A stretch of 64,000 bases of DNA from Arthrobacter sp. MYb214 (lineage in GTDB: Bacteria; Actinomycetota; Actinomycetes; Actinomycetales; Micrococcaceae): the NCBI RefSeq assembly GCF_002979865.1, contig NZ_PCPZ01000006.1:162049-226048 (forward strand). Direction: 5' to 3'. Both the position numbers and the translations under genes were made by a program. Shown one piece after another: positions 25,626 through 34,210 of this stretch. Numbering within the stretch: position 1 is the stretch's first letter; every line of letters begins with the position of its first letter. The notes beneath the pieces are model-generated. The model ran no database searches and was not told the DNA's origin. It worked only from the letters and a program-made list of their open reading frames with translations.

Positions 25626-26782
25626 CCGAAAAAACCACTCCCACCCGACGCCGGGCATCCTTCCATCGGCTCACCGTCTCGAACGTGCGCCGGTTGACCA
25701 AGGACTCAATTGAAGTCAGCTTCGCCATCCCTGGCGACTTGAGCGAGGAATACGACTACGTCGCAGGCCAGTACGTGGCGTTGCGCAAGGAAATCCCCAA
25801 CGCCGAAGGCGAGCTGGTCGAACTGCGCCGTTCGTACTCGATCTGCGCCGCCCCGACGGGCGACGAGATCAAGGTGGCGATCAAGCGCGACCTGGGCGGC
25901 CTGTTCTCCACCTGGGCCAACGAGTCCCTGGCCGCAGGGGACCAGATCGATGTGATGAGCCCTGCCGGCGCTTTCATCTCCAAGCACAAGCTCACCCAGA
26001 TCAATAACCCGTCGACCATCGACACCAAAGCGCAGGACCGTTTCGTGGCCGTCGCCGCCGGCTCGGGCATTACCCCGGTGCTGGCCATTGCCCGCACGAT
26101 CCTCGAAGCCAATGAGCACACCCGCTTCGACCTGATCTACGCGAACAAGGCCGCCATGGACGTCATGTTCCTGGAGGAACTGGCCGACCTGAAGGACCGC
26201 TACACATCCCGGCTGGCACTGCACCACGTGCTCAGCCGCGAACAGCGCATTTCGCCGTTGCTTTCGGGCCGCATCGACGCCGAGAAGCTCACCACGCTGC
26301 TGACCAGCGTGGTCCAGGCACCGAATGTTGACGAGTGGTTCCTTTGCGGCCCATTCGAGCTCGTCCAGTTGGTCCGCGACCAGCTGGCCAGCTTGGACGT
26401 TCCCGCCGAGAAGGTCCGTTTCGAGCTATTCACCACCGGCGAGCCGACGAAGCCGCAAGGGCATATCGGCCGTCCCGTGGTGGCGGACGAGAATGAGGAA
26501 AGCTACGAGATCAGCTTCAACCTCGACGGCCTGAAGGGCGAGGTCAAGTCGCCGGTGCGGGCCAACGAAACCGTGCTGAACGCTGCCTTGCGCGTGCGTC
26601 CGGATGTGCCGTTCGCTTGCGCTGGCGGCGTGTGCGGCACCTGCCGTGCCAAGGTCACCTGCGGTACGGTCACCATGGCCGAGAACTACGCGCTGGAACC
26701 CGACGAAGTCGAAGCCGGCTACGTACTGACCTGCCAGTCGCACCCAACCAGCGAAAAGCTGAGCGTCGACTTCGACGCCTAG
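25622..26782 (+). CDS. paaE: 1,2-phenylacetyl-CoA epoxidase reductase PaaE
   Basis: NADPH-dependent reductase delivering electrons to PaaA. It has 386 residues. The FAD domain is at about 15-110 with RRSYSICAAP. The NAD(P) domain is at about 140-260 with AAGSGITPVLAI and FLCGPFELVQLV. The C-terminal plant-type 2Fe-2S ferredoxin (about 300-386) has CAGGVCGTCRAKV and a distal Cys in LTCQSHP. ATG 25622 overlaps the paaD stop. It is followed by paaG after 18 bp. Confidence 0.96.
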   Translation: MTEKTTPTRRRASFHRLTVSNVRRLTKDSIEVSFAIPGDLSEEYDYVAGQYVALRKEIPNAEGELVELRRSYSICAAPTGDEIKVAIKRDLGGLFSTWANESLAAGDQIDVMSPAGAFISKHKLTQINNPSTIDTKAQDRFVAVAAGSGITPVLAIARTILEANEHTRFDLIYANKAAMDVMFLEELADLKDRYTSRLALHHVLSREQRISPLLSGRIDAEKLTTLLTSVVQAPNVDEWFLCGPFELVQLVRDQLASLDVPAEKVRFELFTTGEPTKPQGHIGRPVVADENEESYEISFNLDGLKGEVKSPVRANETVLNAALRVRPDVPFACAGGVCGTCRAKVTCGTVTMAENYALEPDEVEAGYVLTCQSHPTSEKLSVDFDA

Positions 26783-26800
26783 AAAGGCCAGGACGGATCC

Positions 26801-27586
26801 ATGATCGAACTGACGATTGAAGATTCCATCGCGCGGGTGGTGCTCAACGCTCCACAGAAGATGAACTCGCTGGATGAAGCTGCCTTGGCGCAGCTCTCGG
26901 AAGCCTATGACAAAGCGGCCGCCGCAGTGGCTGCGGGCACCGTGCGCGCGCTGGTACTGACCGGCGAGGGACGCGGATTCTGCGCAGGTCGCGACATCTC
27001 CGGGGTAGATCCCGCGGACGATGACGTGATCGGCTATCTTGACGGCAAGGTCCAGCCGCTGCTGGAAAAGATGTCCAGCTTCCCTGCGCCAACCTTCGCG
27101 CTGGTGCAGGGTGCCTGCCTGGGCGTGGGATTGGGGCTGGCGATCGCTACCGACGTAGTCTACGTGGCAGAGAATGCCAAGATCGGCTCGCCGTTCGCGA
27201 ACCTCGGTGCCACCTTGGACTCGGGCGGGCACTGGCTGTTCACCGAGCGTCTCGGGGCACACCGCACGCTGGATCTGATTTACACCGCCGAACTGATCTC
27301 CGGTGCTGAAGCGGTGCGTTCGGGATTGTTCTCGCGTGCGTTCGCGCCCGGGGAACTGGTGGAGCGCAGCGAAGAAATCATTGCCAAGGTAGCCCAGGGT
27401 GCAACTCAGGCATTCGTCGCTTCCAAGCAGCTGGTCAAGGAAATTCGTGACCAGCGTGCGGGACTGTGGGAATCGATGCGTACCGAGAACCGGGCGCAGG
27501 CAGCCCTGTGCGACACCGCTGACTACGCCGAAGGTTTCAAGTCCTTCCAGGAGAAGCGCAAGCCGGTGTTCACCGGCCAGAAGTAG
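26801..27586 (+). CDS. paaG: 1,2-epoxyphenylacetyl-CoA isomerase PaaG
   Basis: Crotonase-fold isomerase turning the ring epoxide into oxepin-CoA. It has 261 residues. Motifs are GRGFCAGRDISGV and GACLGVGLGLAIATDVV (oxyanion hole), with LGATLDSGGHWL containing the acidic residue placed as in PaaG. The C-terminus, DTADYAEGFKSFQEKRKPVFTG, parallels enterobacterial PaaG (ADYREG...KRSPQFTG). It is last gene of the paaABCDE unit and ends at a strong bidirectional hairpin. PaaF-type hydratase is the alternative, but that role fits the gene at 5569 better. Confidence 0.87.
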   Translation: MIELTIEDSIARVVLNAPQKMNSLDEAALAQLSEAYDKAAAAVAAGTVRALVLTGEGRGFCAGRDISGVDPADDDVIGYLDGKVQPLLEKMSSFPAPTFALVQGACLGVGLGLAIATDVVYVAENAKIGSPFANLGATLDSGGHWLFTERLGAHRTLDLIYTAELISGAEAVRSGLFSRAFAPGELVERSEEIIAKVAQGATQAFVASKQLVKEIRDQRAGLWESMRTENRAQAALCDTADYAEGFKSFQEKRKPVFTGQK

Positions 27587-27596
27587 TTTCCCAGCA

Positions 27597-27645
27597 GACA
27601 CGAGAAGAGCACCTGGAAATGGTATCCAGGTGCTCTTCTCGTGTC
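27597..27645. terminator. Bidirectional terminator paaG / lrp-like gene
   Basis: The perfect 21-bp arms GACACGAGAAGAGCACCTGG(A) and their complement enclose a 7-nt loop between two convergent genes. Confidence 0.8.
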
Positions 27646-27662
27646 TTCCGGTGAATCACTGC

Positions 27663-28115
27663 CTATCGGGTATCGGTGTCTTCGAAGATCAGCAGGGTCT
27701 GCGTATCCAGGACCGTTGGCAAAGACTGCAATTGCTCGAAGACCACGCGGCGCAGATCCAGATTGTCCTTGGCTCGCACCAGCAGGATCACATCGAAATT
27801 GCCTCCGACCAAGCCCACATGATGCACCTCGGGAATGGACGCCAAGTGATCGCGCAGTTCGCGCCAGGAATGCTGGCGGAGTTTCAAAGTCACGTAGGCG
27901 CTGGCCTTGAGCCCTGCCTTCACCGGATCAATCACCGCCGTATAACGAGTGATCACCCCGGTATCTTGGAGCTTTGCGATACGGGAATAGGCGTGGGCAC
28001 GCGATACATGCACCTTTTGTGCCACGGTGGTGACCGACTGGCGCCCGTCGCTGGTTAGCTCAGCGAGGATCGCATGGTCGACATCATCGAGTTTTAACTC
28101 CGCTTCCGCGGCCAT
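27663..28115 (-). CDS. Lrp/AsnC family transcriptional regulator (BkdR-like)
   Basis: Leucine-responsive-type regulator, 150 residues. The N-terminal HTH is at about 8-60 (LDDVDHAILAELTSDGRQSVTTVAQKVHVSRAHAYSRIAKL) and the C-terminal RAM ligand domain is at about 75-145. I use ATG 28115 with AAGGAG seven bases upstream, not the longer reading. It is divergent from the bkdABC operon, the usual place of an Lrp activator of branched-chain oxoacid dehydrogenase genes. Branched-chain amino or oxo acids are the likely effectors, by inference. Confidence 0.9.
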   Translation of the reverse strand: MAAEAELKLDDVDHAILAELTSDGRQSVTTVAQKVHVSRAHAYSRIAKLQDTGVITRYTAVIDPVKAGLKASAYVTLKLRQHSWRELRDHLASIPEVHHVGLVGGNFDVILLVRAKDNLDLRRVVFEQLQSLPTVLDTQTLLIFEDTDTR

Positions 28116-28278
28116 TGGTACTCCTTGTTGACGTGTCGGACGTCTCTGTTCCAAACACAATCTATCGAAACTTTTCGTCTACGAGTATAAGGATACCAAT
28201 CGCAACTTTCCACGATTCCACGCCGGACTGGATACAGAATGCCACGCATACCCATAATTGATTGCAAATGATGTTTAG

Positions 28279-28292
28279 GTGAAGTGAGTCAC
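28279..28292. promoter_or_regulatory. CRP/GlxR-type site upstream of bkdABC
   Basis: GTGAAGTGAGTCAC fits GTGA-N6-TCAC exactly, and TCACA extends the right half-site. It is 49 bp upstream of the bkdA start, in the divergent region shared with the Lrp gene. Confidence 0.5.
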
Positions 28293-28341
28293 AAGCAGTT
28301 GTGCTCATGGACCGAGCCAGAACCACGAAAGGTGGGAGAAC

Positions 28342-29505
28342 ATGAGCACTGAAGCGCATGCAGATCGCATCTCTGATGTCAGCAAGAAATTCGGGATTAC
28401 CCCCGAAGACTACATGCTGCCAGCACGCCACATGATCAACCTGTTGAACCCGGACGGAACCCTGCGCCCAGAGGACCAGCAGGGCACTGAACCTGGCCAC
28501 GAGTACCCGCTGCCAAGCCCGGCGCGGCTGCTGGAAGCCTATGCGGCGCTGGTCACCGGCCGCCGCGTCAACGACCAGAACTCCGCACTGGTCCGCCAGG
28601 GCCGCATGGCTGTCTACCCCTCCAGCCACGGGCAGGAAGCCTGCCAAATCGCAGCAGCCCTGTGCCTGGGCGAGAACGACTGGCTTTTCCCAACCTACCG
28701 CGACACGGTAGCGGTGCTGACCAAGGGCGTAGCCCCGATGGAAGTCATGACCAGCTTCCGCGGCGAATGGCACTGCGGCTATGACCCGAAGGCGTATAAC
28801 TGCGCACCGATGTCCACCCCGCTCACGACCCAGCTGCTGCACGCAGTGGGTGTCGCCCACGCTGCCAAGCTGCGCGGCGAAGACACCGTAGTGGTGGCCA
28901 TGTGCGGCGATGGCGCCACCAGCGAGGGCGACTTCCACGAAGCGCTGAACTTCGCCGCGGTCTTCAACCTTCCGGTGATCTTCTTCGTGCAGAACAACAA
29001 GTACGCCATCTCGGTTCCGCTCTCGCAGCAAAGTGCCGCCCCGTCCCTGGCCCACAAGGCTGTTGGCTACGGCATGGCCGGCGAGCGCGTGGATGGCAAC
29101 GACCTGATGGCCTTGATGGCAATCATGACCCGTGCGGTGCGCATGGCCCGCGAAGGCAATGGCCCGCTGCTGATCGAGGCCCACACCTACCGCATGCAGG
29201 CGCACACCAACGCAGATGACGACAAGCGCTACCGCGAGGACTCCGAAGTCCAGGAATGGATCGCCAAGGATCCGGTGACCCGCATGAAGGCGTATTTGGA
29301 TGATGCCGGGCTCTTGACCGATAGCACCGTCGCCAAGATCACCGCCGACGCCGAGTCGGTCGCCAAGACCTTGCGTGATGGCATGAACCAGGAAGCCAAC
29401 ACCGATCCACGTGAGCTGTTCGAGCACGTGTACTCGGCCAAGACCCCGCAGCTGGCTGAACAGCAAGCCATGCTCGTCGACGAACTAGACCGTGAGGAGG
29501 CCTAG
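28342..29505 (+). CDS. bkdA: Branched-chain 2-oxoacid dehydrogenase E1 alpha subunit
   Basis: Thiamine-diphosphate decarboxylase subunit of a 2-oxoacid dehydrogenase complex. It has 387 residues. The ThDP motif is GDGATSEGDFHEALNFAAVFNLPVIFFVQNN (about 190-220), preceded by YPSSHGQEACQIA. The phosphorylation-loop region HTNADDDKRYR is also recognisable. The ATG at 28342 follows AAAGGTGGGAG. It heads a three-gene operon with E1 beta and E2. Annotation as pyruvate dehydrogenase PdhA is possible; the Lrp neighbour favours branched-chain substrates. Confidence 0.88.
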   Translation: MSTEAHADRISDVSKKFGITPEDYMLPARHMINLLNPDGTLRPEDQQGTEPGHEYPLPSPARLLEAYAALVTGRRVNDQNSALVRQGRMAVYPSSHGQEACQIAAALCLGENDWLFPTYRDTVAVLTKGVAPMEVMTSFRGEWHCGYDPKAYNCAPMSTPLTTQLLHAVGVAHAAKLRGEDTVVVAMCGDGATSEGDFHEALNFAAVFNLPVIFFVQNNKYAISVPLSQQSAAPSLAHKAVGYGMAGERVDGNDLMALMAIMTRAVRMAREGNGPLLIEAHTYRMQAHTNADDDKRYREDSEVQEWIAKDPVTRMKAYLDDAGLLTDSTVAKITADAESVAKTLRDGMNQEANTDPRELFEHVYSAKTPQLAEQQAMLVDELDREEA

Positions 29506-29506
29506 G

Positions 29507-30589
29507 ATGACTGCCACTACTTCGCGCTTGAACCCGAACGTCAGCGCTGCCACCGCACGAGCCGCAGCCAAGGCCGCCAATGAGCACCAGCCGGTGACCT
29601 TCGGCAAGGCGCTGAATACCGCCCTGGCTGATTCGCTGGTTGCCGACAACTCGGTAGTGATCTTCGGCGAGGATGTGGGAACCCTTGGCGGCGTTTTCCG
29701 CATCACCGACGGGCTGACCGCACGCTTTGGTTCCGAACGCTGCTTTGACACCCCGCTGGCCGAATCCGGCATTGTCGGCATGGCCGTGGGCATGGCCATC
29801 AACGGCATGCGCCCGGTTATCGAGATGCAGTTCGATGCATTCGCCTACCCGGCGTTCGAGCAGATCGCTTCGCATGTCGCCAAGATGCGCAACCGAACCC
29901 AGGGCAAGCTGAACCTGCCGATGGTCATCCGCATTCCGTACGCCGGCGGCGTGGGCGGCGTGGAGCACCACTGCGATTCCTCGGAAGCCTACTACGCCCA
30001 CACACCAGGGCTGAAGGTCTTCACGCCCTCGTGCGTAGAGGATGCCTACCTGATGCTGCGCGAAGCCATCGATTCGGATGATCCGGTGGTCTTCTTCGAG
30101 CCGAAGAAGCTGTACTGGTCCAAGGAGCAGGTGGACTTGGCGCAGCTGGCCGAGCAGTACGAGGCCAAGAAGAGCGCTAGGACCGAGGGCCAGGCGCGCA
30201 TCGCCCGTCCGGGCAGCGATGCCACGCTGATTACCTATGGTCCAAGCGTTTCCACCGCATTGGAAGCTGCCAAGTTGGCAGCCGAGGAAGGCATCAGCCT
30301 GGAAGTTCTCGACATCCGGAGCATTGTGCCCTTCGATGACGAGACCGTCTGCGCATCGGTGCGCAAGACCGGACGCGCTATCGTGGTTGCAGAAGCCCAA
30401 GGCTTCGCCTCGGTAGCCAGTGAAATCGTGGCCCGGGTGCAGGAACGCTGCTTCCACTCGTTGGCCGCTCCAGTGCTTCGCGTGACCGGATTCGACATTC
30501 CATACCCGGCCCCAACGCTGGAAAAGTTCCATCTTCCAAGCGCCGAACGCATTCTCGACGCGGTTGACCAGCTTCAGTGGGAGGCGTAA
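29507..30589 (+). CDS. bkdB: Branched-chain 2-oxoacid dehydrogenase E1 beta subunit
   Basis: Transketolase-like beta subunit completing the E1 heterotetramer. It has 360 residues from ATG 29507 (MTATTSRLNP), one base after the bkdA stop, with GTGAGGAGG upstream. Motifs are VIFGEDVGTLGGVFRITDGL and CFDTPLAESGIVGMAVGMAI, then the C-terminal transketolase domain with GSDATLITYGPSV. The roughly 25-residue Ala-rich N-terminal extension is longer than usual for the family. Confidence 0.9.
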   Translation: MTATTSRLNPNVSAATARAAAKAANEHQPVTFGKALNTALADSLVADNSVVIFGEDVGTLGGVFRITDGLTARFGSERCFDTPLAESGIVGMAVGMAINGMRPVIEMQFDAFAYPAFEQIASHVAKMRNRTQGKLNLPMVIRIPYAGGVGGVEHHCDSSEAYYAHTPGLKVFTPSCVEDAYLMLREAIDSDDPVVFFEPKKLYWSKEQVDLAQLAEQYEAKKSARTEGQARIARPGSDATLITYGPSVSTALEAAKLAAEEGISLEVLDIRSIVPFDDETVCASVRKTGRAIVVAEAQGFASVASEIVARVQERCFHSLAAPVLRVTGFDIPYPAPTLEKFHLPSAERILDAVDQLQWEA

Positions 30590-31981
30590 ATGAGCATCAA
30601 GACTTTTCTCTTGCCAGACCTTGGCGAAGGCCTGACCGAAGCCGAGCTGGTGCGCTGGATGGTTGCCGCCGGTGACGTTGTCGCAGTTGACCAGCCCATA
30701 GCGGAGGTGGAAACCGCGAAGTCGCTGGTGGAGATCCCTTGCCCGTTTGAAGGCGTAGTCTCGACCCTGCATGGGGACGCCGGCCAGATGATGCTGGTGG
30801 ATGAGCCTTTCATCTCCGTGAACACCGGCGGCGAAGAAGCTGAAGTGCCTGAAGCCGAACGTGCGCAGTCCTACCGCGAGGAAGAGCGTGCTGGCACCCA
30901 GGTACCTGCCGAAGAATCAGCAGAAGCCGATGAGGGTAGCGGCAACGTGCTCATTGGCTACGGCACTTCCTCTGCCCAGCGCAAGACCAGCCGTCGGCGC
31001 AAGCCGCGCGGCGGGGTAGCCGCGCCAGCGGCACAGGCACCGGCCGAAGCGGCCCGCGTGATCAACCCGCTGGTACGCAAACTGGCGCGGGATAACGCCT
31101 TGGATATCACAACGGTTCGAGGCTCTGGTCCAGAAGGGCTGATTCTGCGCACCGACGTGGAAGCTGCCTTGTCGGCTGATGCGGCGGCCGCTGCGCCGGC
31201 AGCACCGGCCCCGGCTTCCGCAGCCGCGGTGCCCGCTGCACCAGCCCAGGCTGGCGGGGCGGATTCGAAGACCGGCCTGCCGGTCGCATCTTCCCAGGTG
31301 CTCTCGGGCGTGCGCAAGACCATCGCCACCGCGATGAGCACTTCGCGCCGCGAGATCCCCGAGGCTACCGTGTGGGTGGATGTCGATGTCACCAAGCTGC
31401 TGAAGCTGCGATCGAAGATCAAGGAAGCCGAAGGCCAAGCTCCAAGCGTCATGGCACTGATCTCCCGTTTCGCGGTGGCCGGCTTGCGGCGCTTCCCTGA
31501 ACTGAACAGCCGCATTGAGGCTGAAGCTGACGGGGGCTTGCGCCATACCCTCTTCGAGGGCGTGAACCTCGGGTTCGCAGCCCAGACCGATCGCGGCCTG
31601 GTTGTGCCAAATGTGCGCAACGCCCACAAGCTGAACGCCAAGGAACTGTCAGCCGAGTTCGCTCGACTGGCTACGGTGGCCCGCGAGGGCAAGGCCGGTG
31701 TCGCCGACCTGTCCGGCAGCACCTTCACCATCAATAACTACGGCGTGTTCAATGTTGATGGCTCCGCGGCCATCATCAACTACCCGGAAGCGGCCATTCT
31801 GGGGCTGGGGCGCATCATCGAGAAGCCGTGGGTGGTCAATGGCAAGATCAAGGTCCGTTCCATCTGCGAGATGACACTGAGCTTTGACCACCGGGTCTGC
31901 GATGGCGGAACCGCTGCCGGCTTCATGCGCTATGTTGCTGACGCGATGACGGATCCAAAGACTGCGCTGGCTTCGCTCTAG
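30590..31981 (+). CDS. bkdC: Dihydrolipoamide acyltransferase E2 of branched-chain oxoacid dehydrogenase
   Basis: Core acyltransferase of the complex, 463 residues. It has a single lipoyl domain (about 3-80) with lipoyl Lys44 in VETAKSLVE. The E1/E3-binding domain is at about 155-192 (NPLVRKLARDN...GSGPEGLILRTDVEAAL), then an Ala/Pro linker. The catalytic domain has His434 and Asp438 in FDHRVCDGG. ATG 30590 abuts the bkdB stop with no gap. No E3 (lpd) gene is present, so a shared E3 elsewhere must serve the complex. A terminator follows. Confidence 0.92.
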   Translation: MSIKTFLLPDLGEGLTEAELVRWMVAAGDVVAVDQPIAEVETAKSLVEIPCPFEGVVSTLHGDAGQMMLVDEPFISVNTGGEEAEVPEAERAQSYREEERAGTQVPAEESAEADEGSGNVLIGYGTSSAQRKTSRRRKPRGGVAAPAAQAPAEAARVINPLVRKLARDNALDITTVRGSGPEGLILRTDVEAALSADAAAAAPAAPAPASAAAVPAAPAQAGGADSKTGLPVASSQVLSGVRKTIATAMSTSRREIPEATVWVDVDVTKLLKLRSKIKEAEGQAPSVMALISRFAVAGLRRFPELNSRIEAEADGGLRHTLFEGVNLGFAAQTDRGLVVPNVRNAHKLNAKELSAEFARLATVAREGKAGVADLSGSTFTINNYGVFNVDGSAAIINYPEAAILGLGRIIEKPWVVNGKIKVRSICEMTLSFDHRVCDGGTAAGFMRYVADAMTDPKTALASL

Positions 31982-32020
31982 CGCCTACTGTGCGCAGTGC
32001 TCGCTCTCAAGAGTGATCTT

Positions 32021-32066
32021 GATGCCCGTCGAACCTCACGAGGATTGACGGGCATCACCTTTTTTG
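32021..32066 (+). terminator. Rho-independent terminator after bkdABC
   Basis: GATGCCCGTC pairs with GACGGGCATC across a 15-nt loop, followed by ACC and a run of T. Confidence 0.8.
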
Positions 32067-32215
32067 CTGATATTTCATCTATGTTCGATCATTTATCAGC
32101 ATGTCAAATATAGGTTGCTAGAATTGAACCAATTATTATTTCTATGATGGAAATATGTTGGGTTGCTTCCTAGCCGCTAATGACGCGGGCTAGGCAGCAG
32201 GAACAGGGGATTGAG
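32067..32215 (+). promoter_or_regulatory. AT-rich promoter region before DUF1648-like gene
   Basis: Markedly AT-rich compared with flanking DNA, with several TATAAT-like words (for example ATATAGG and AATTATTATTT). No single -35/-10 pair stands out. The SD AGGGGA is at 32206-32211. Confidence 0.35.
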
Positions 32216-33241
32216 ATGTCAACAGCGGGGACCGGAATCAAGAACCGGCCATTCATCTACCTGCTGCTCCTGCTACCGACGGCCATTGTGCTGGGCGCCT
32301 ACGCCCTGCTCGCCGGCAAACTGCCGGAAATGACCGCCACTCACTGGAGTTCGACCTATCCGGACGAGTTTACCCGCACCGCGGTGTTTGTTCCCGTCTG
32401 CATCGGGCTATGCATTCTTGGTGCCATCACCGGAGTGATTTCCTTGGCGCTGCGCCGCAAACCGGCACTGCTCATGGTGCTGCTCTTCGCCGGCGGGTTG
32501 CTCTCCTGGAGTGCAGCTGGCGTATTCGTCGGCTCGGCGGTGCCTACAGCGCTCGCCGAGACACCTGAAACCGCAGTGCTGGGCGGCATGATGGTTGTGC
32601 TGATTGCCTGCTCGCTGCTGGGCATTGCGCCACTGTGGGTCAGCGGCATCTACCAGCAATACACCAGGCAATCCGTTGAGGCCCGCCAGGCACGAAGTGA
32701 TGCAGCGCAGGGCATCCAGCGGCCTGTTGCGGCGGGGACACCAGCCATGGCCCGGCAAGAATTCAATCAAACGATGGCAGCACCGTGGTGGATGTGGCTG
32801 CTATGCCTGGTGGTGTTCGCGGCGCTTTTCATTGCTGTTGCGTTGCCGCTGCTGACCGGTGACAGCCAAGATGGCGACTGGGTGGGCTTCATCGTTGCCA
32901 TGACCCTGTCGGCCGTGGCGTGCGTATCGATTCTGGGTTTGATCTGGATTCGGGTATCGATCAGCGGCGATCGCTTCCGGGTATCATCAGCGGTCTTGGG
33001 GTTCCCGATGCGAACCATCAAAATCGACGAAATTGAATCTGCGACCAGCGAAAAGATCGTTCCCATGATGTGGGGAGGCTGGGGCTGGCGAATCATTCCA
33101 GGCGGTTCGGCCATCGTGATGAAAGAACACGAAGGCCTCGTTTTCGAACTCAAGAACAAGAAGCGTTTCGCCGTGACCATCCCGGAATCGCAGCAAGCCG
33201 CAGACCTGCTCAATGCCCGTATGGCCTGCGGGAAACAGTAG
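32216..33241 (+). CDS. DUF1648-type membrane protein
   Basis: Integral membrane protein of 341 residues, starting at ATG 32216 (MSTAGTGIKN) after AGGGGA. The N-terminus has a hydrophobic helix, then LPEMTATHWSSTYPDEFT, the DUF1648 pattern. In all there are about six membrane segments (15-35, 58-80, 92-112, 125-150, 195-215, 225-245), then a C-terminal soluble part with PH-like character (ISGDRFRVSSAVLGFPMRTIKIDEIESAT). The family includes SdpI-like proteins, but no immunity or signalling role can be asserted. It is convergent with the PAP2 gene, 25 bp away. Confidence 0.75.
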   Translation: MSTAGTGIKNRPFIYLLLLLPTAIVLGAYALLAGKLPEMTATHWSSTYPDEFTRTAVFVPVCIGLCILGAITGVISLALRRKPALLMVLLFAGGLLSWSAAGVFVGSAVPTALAETPETAVLGGMMVVLIACSLLGIAPLWVSGIYQQYTRQSVEARQARSDAAQGIQRPVAAGTPAMARQEFNQTMAAPWWMWLLCLVVFAALFIAVALPLLTGDSQDGDWVGFIVAMTLSAVACVSILGLIWIRVSISGDRFRVSSAVLGFPMRTIKIDEIESATSEKIVPMMWGGWGWRIIPGGSAIVMKEHEGLVFELKNKKRFAVTIPESQQAADLLNARMACGKQ

Positions 33242-33266
33242 CGAATAACGTTTCTGGGCCTGCGCC

Positions 33267-34130
33267 CTACTTATTGAAGGTGCGCATGGGCCCGATAACC
33301 ACCGAGCGCAGCACCAAGCCGGATACCAGCGAAGCAGCCACGACATGGATGATCCCCAATGCCGCGTAGACCAATTGCAGGAACTCCGGGATCTTCTGGA
33401 TATGCGGGTGCGGCAGGAGGAACGAGAGCCCGATTACCGCAGCCCAGACAACCAGGCTGCCGGCCCCAACTTTCCTCGACCAGGTGCCCTTTGGCAGTTC
33501 ATGGCTCAGCGGCTGGATGCGCTGGAGCACTACCGAGGCCAAGACCATCCAGAATCCGGCCACCACGAAACCAGCTGCAATGTCACTTGGACGGTGCCAA
33601 CCGCAGATCAAAGTGGCCACCCCGGTCACCGTCGCGAACAACCACGCGATCGGCTGGACTACCGGACGCAGTTTCGGTGGTGAAACCAGGTACATCAGTC
33701 CCATTGCGGCGGCAGCGGCGGTGGTGTGTCCTGAGGGAAAAGAATTTCCTGTGGTGCCGAAGTTGAAATCCGGGCGGGACAAGATCTCGTGCTTGAGCAA
33801 TTGCGTGCTGCCCGCTGCGGCTGCGGCCGCGATGACCGCCACGATGGCCCGCAGGAAGCGCCGGTCGCGAATCACGCGATACAGCAGGAAAACTGCCGCA
33901 ATGATGCCGCAGATTGCCGGCAAGAGATTCAGGAATTCACGGATCGGATTAATCAGGTCCGTCCGGGGCCACCATTGCGACCACGCTATGAATCCAGCCT
34001 GATCGGCCCATTGCCCCACACGCTGCTGGACGAAAAATACGTATTCGAGGCAGAACAGCGAAATCAGCAACAGCAGAGCCCACCACCACCTGATATGGTG
34101 CGGGCGCGCGGATGCGGGATTGCGAGGCAT
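33267..34130 (-). CDS. PAP2-superfamily membrane phosphatase
   Basis: Membrane-bound acid phosphatase-like protein of 287 residues with about six helices. The PAP2 motifs are intact: KHEILSRPD (motif 1 Lys/Arg-Pro), FPSGHTTA (motif 2, catalytic His) and CGWHRPSDIAAG (motif 3, His and Asp). Such enzymes dephosphorylate undecaprenyl pyrophosphate or phosphatidic acid outside the membrane. The exact lipid is unknown here. The N-terminus is Arg/His-rich before the first helix. It is divergent from menC. Confidence 0.88.
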   Translation of the reverse strand: MPRNPASARPHHIRWWWALLLLISLFCLEYVFFVQQRVGQWADQAGFIAWSQWWPRTDLINPIREFLNLLPAICGIIAAVFLLYRVIRDRRFLRAIVAVIAAAAAAGSTQLLKHEILSRPDFNFGTTGNSFPSGHTTAAAAAMGLMYLVSPPKLRPVVQPIAWLFATVTGVATLICGWHRPSDIAAGFVVAGFWMVLASVVLQRIQPLSHELPKGTWSRKVGAGSLVVWAAVIGLSFLLPHPHIQKIPEFLQLVYAALGIIHVVAASLVSGLVLRSVVIGPMRTFNK

Positions 34131-34210
34131 ATCTCTAGGGTGTCATATCCGGCACGGGGAACGGCACAGTTCAGGCATGTAACTATGCCCACCCTCGATA
34201 GGCTTAGAGC

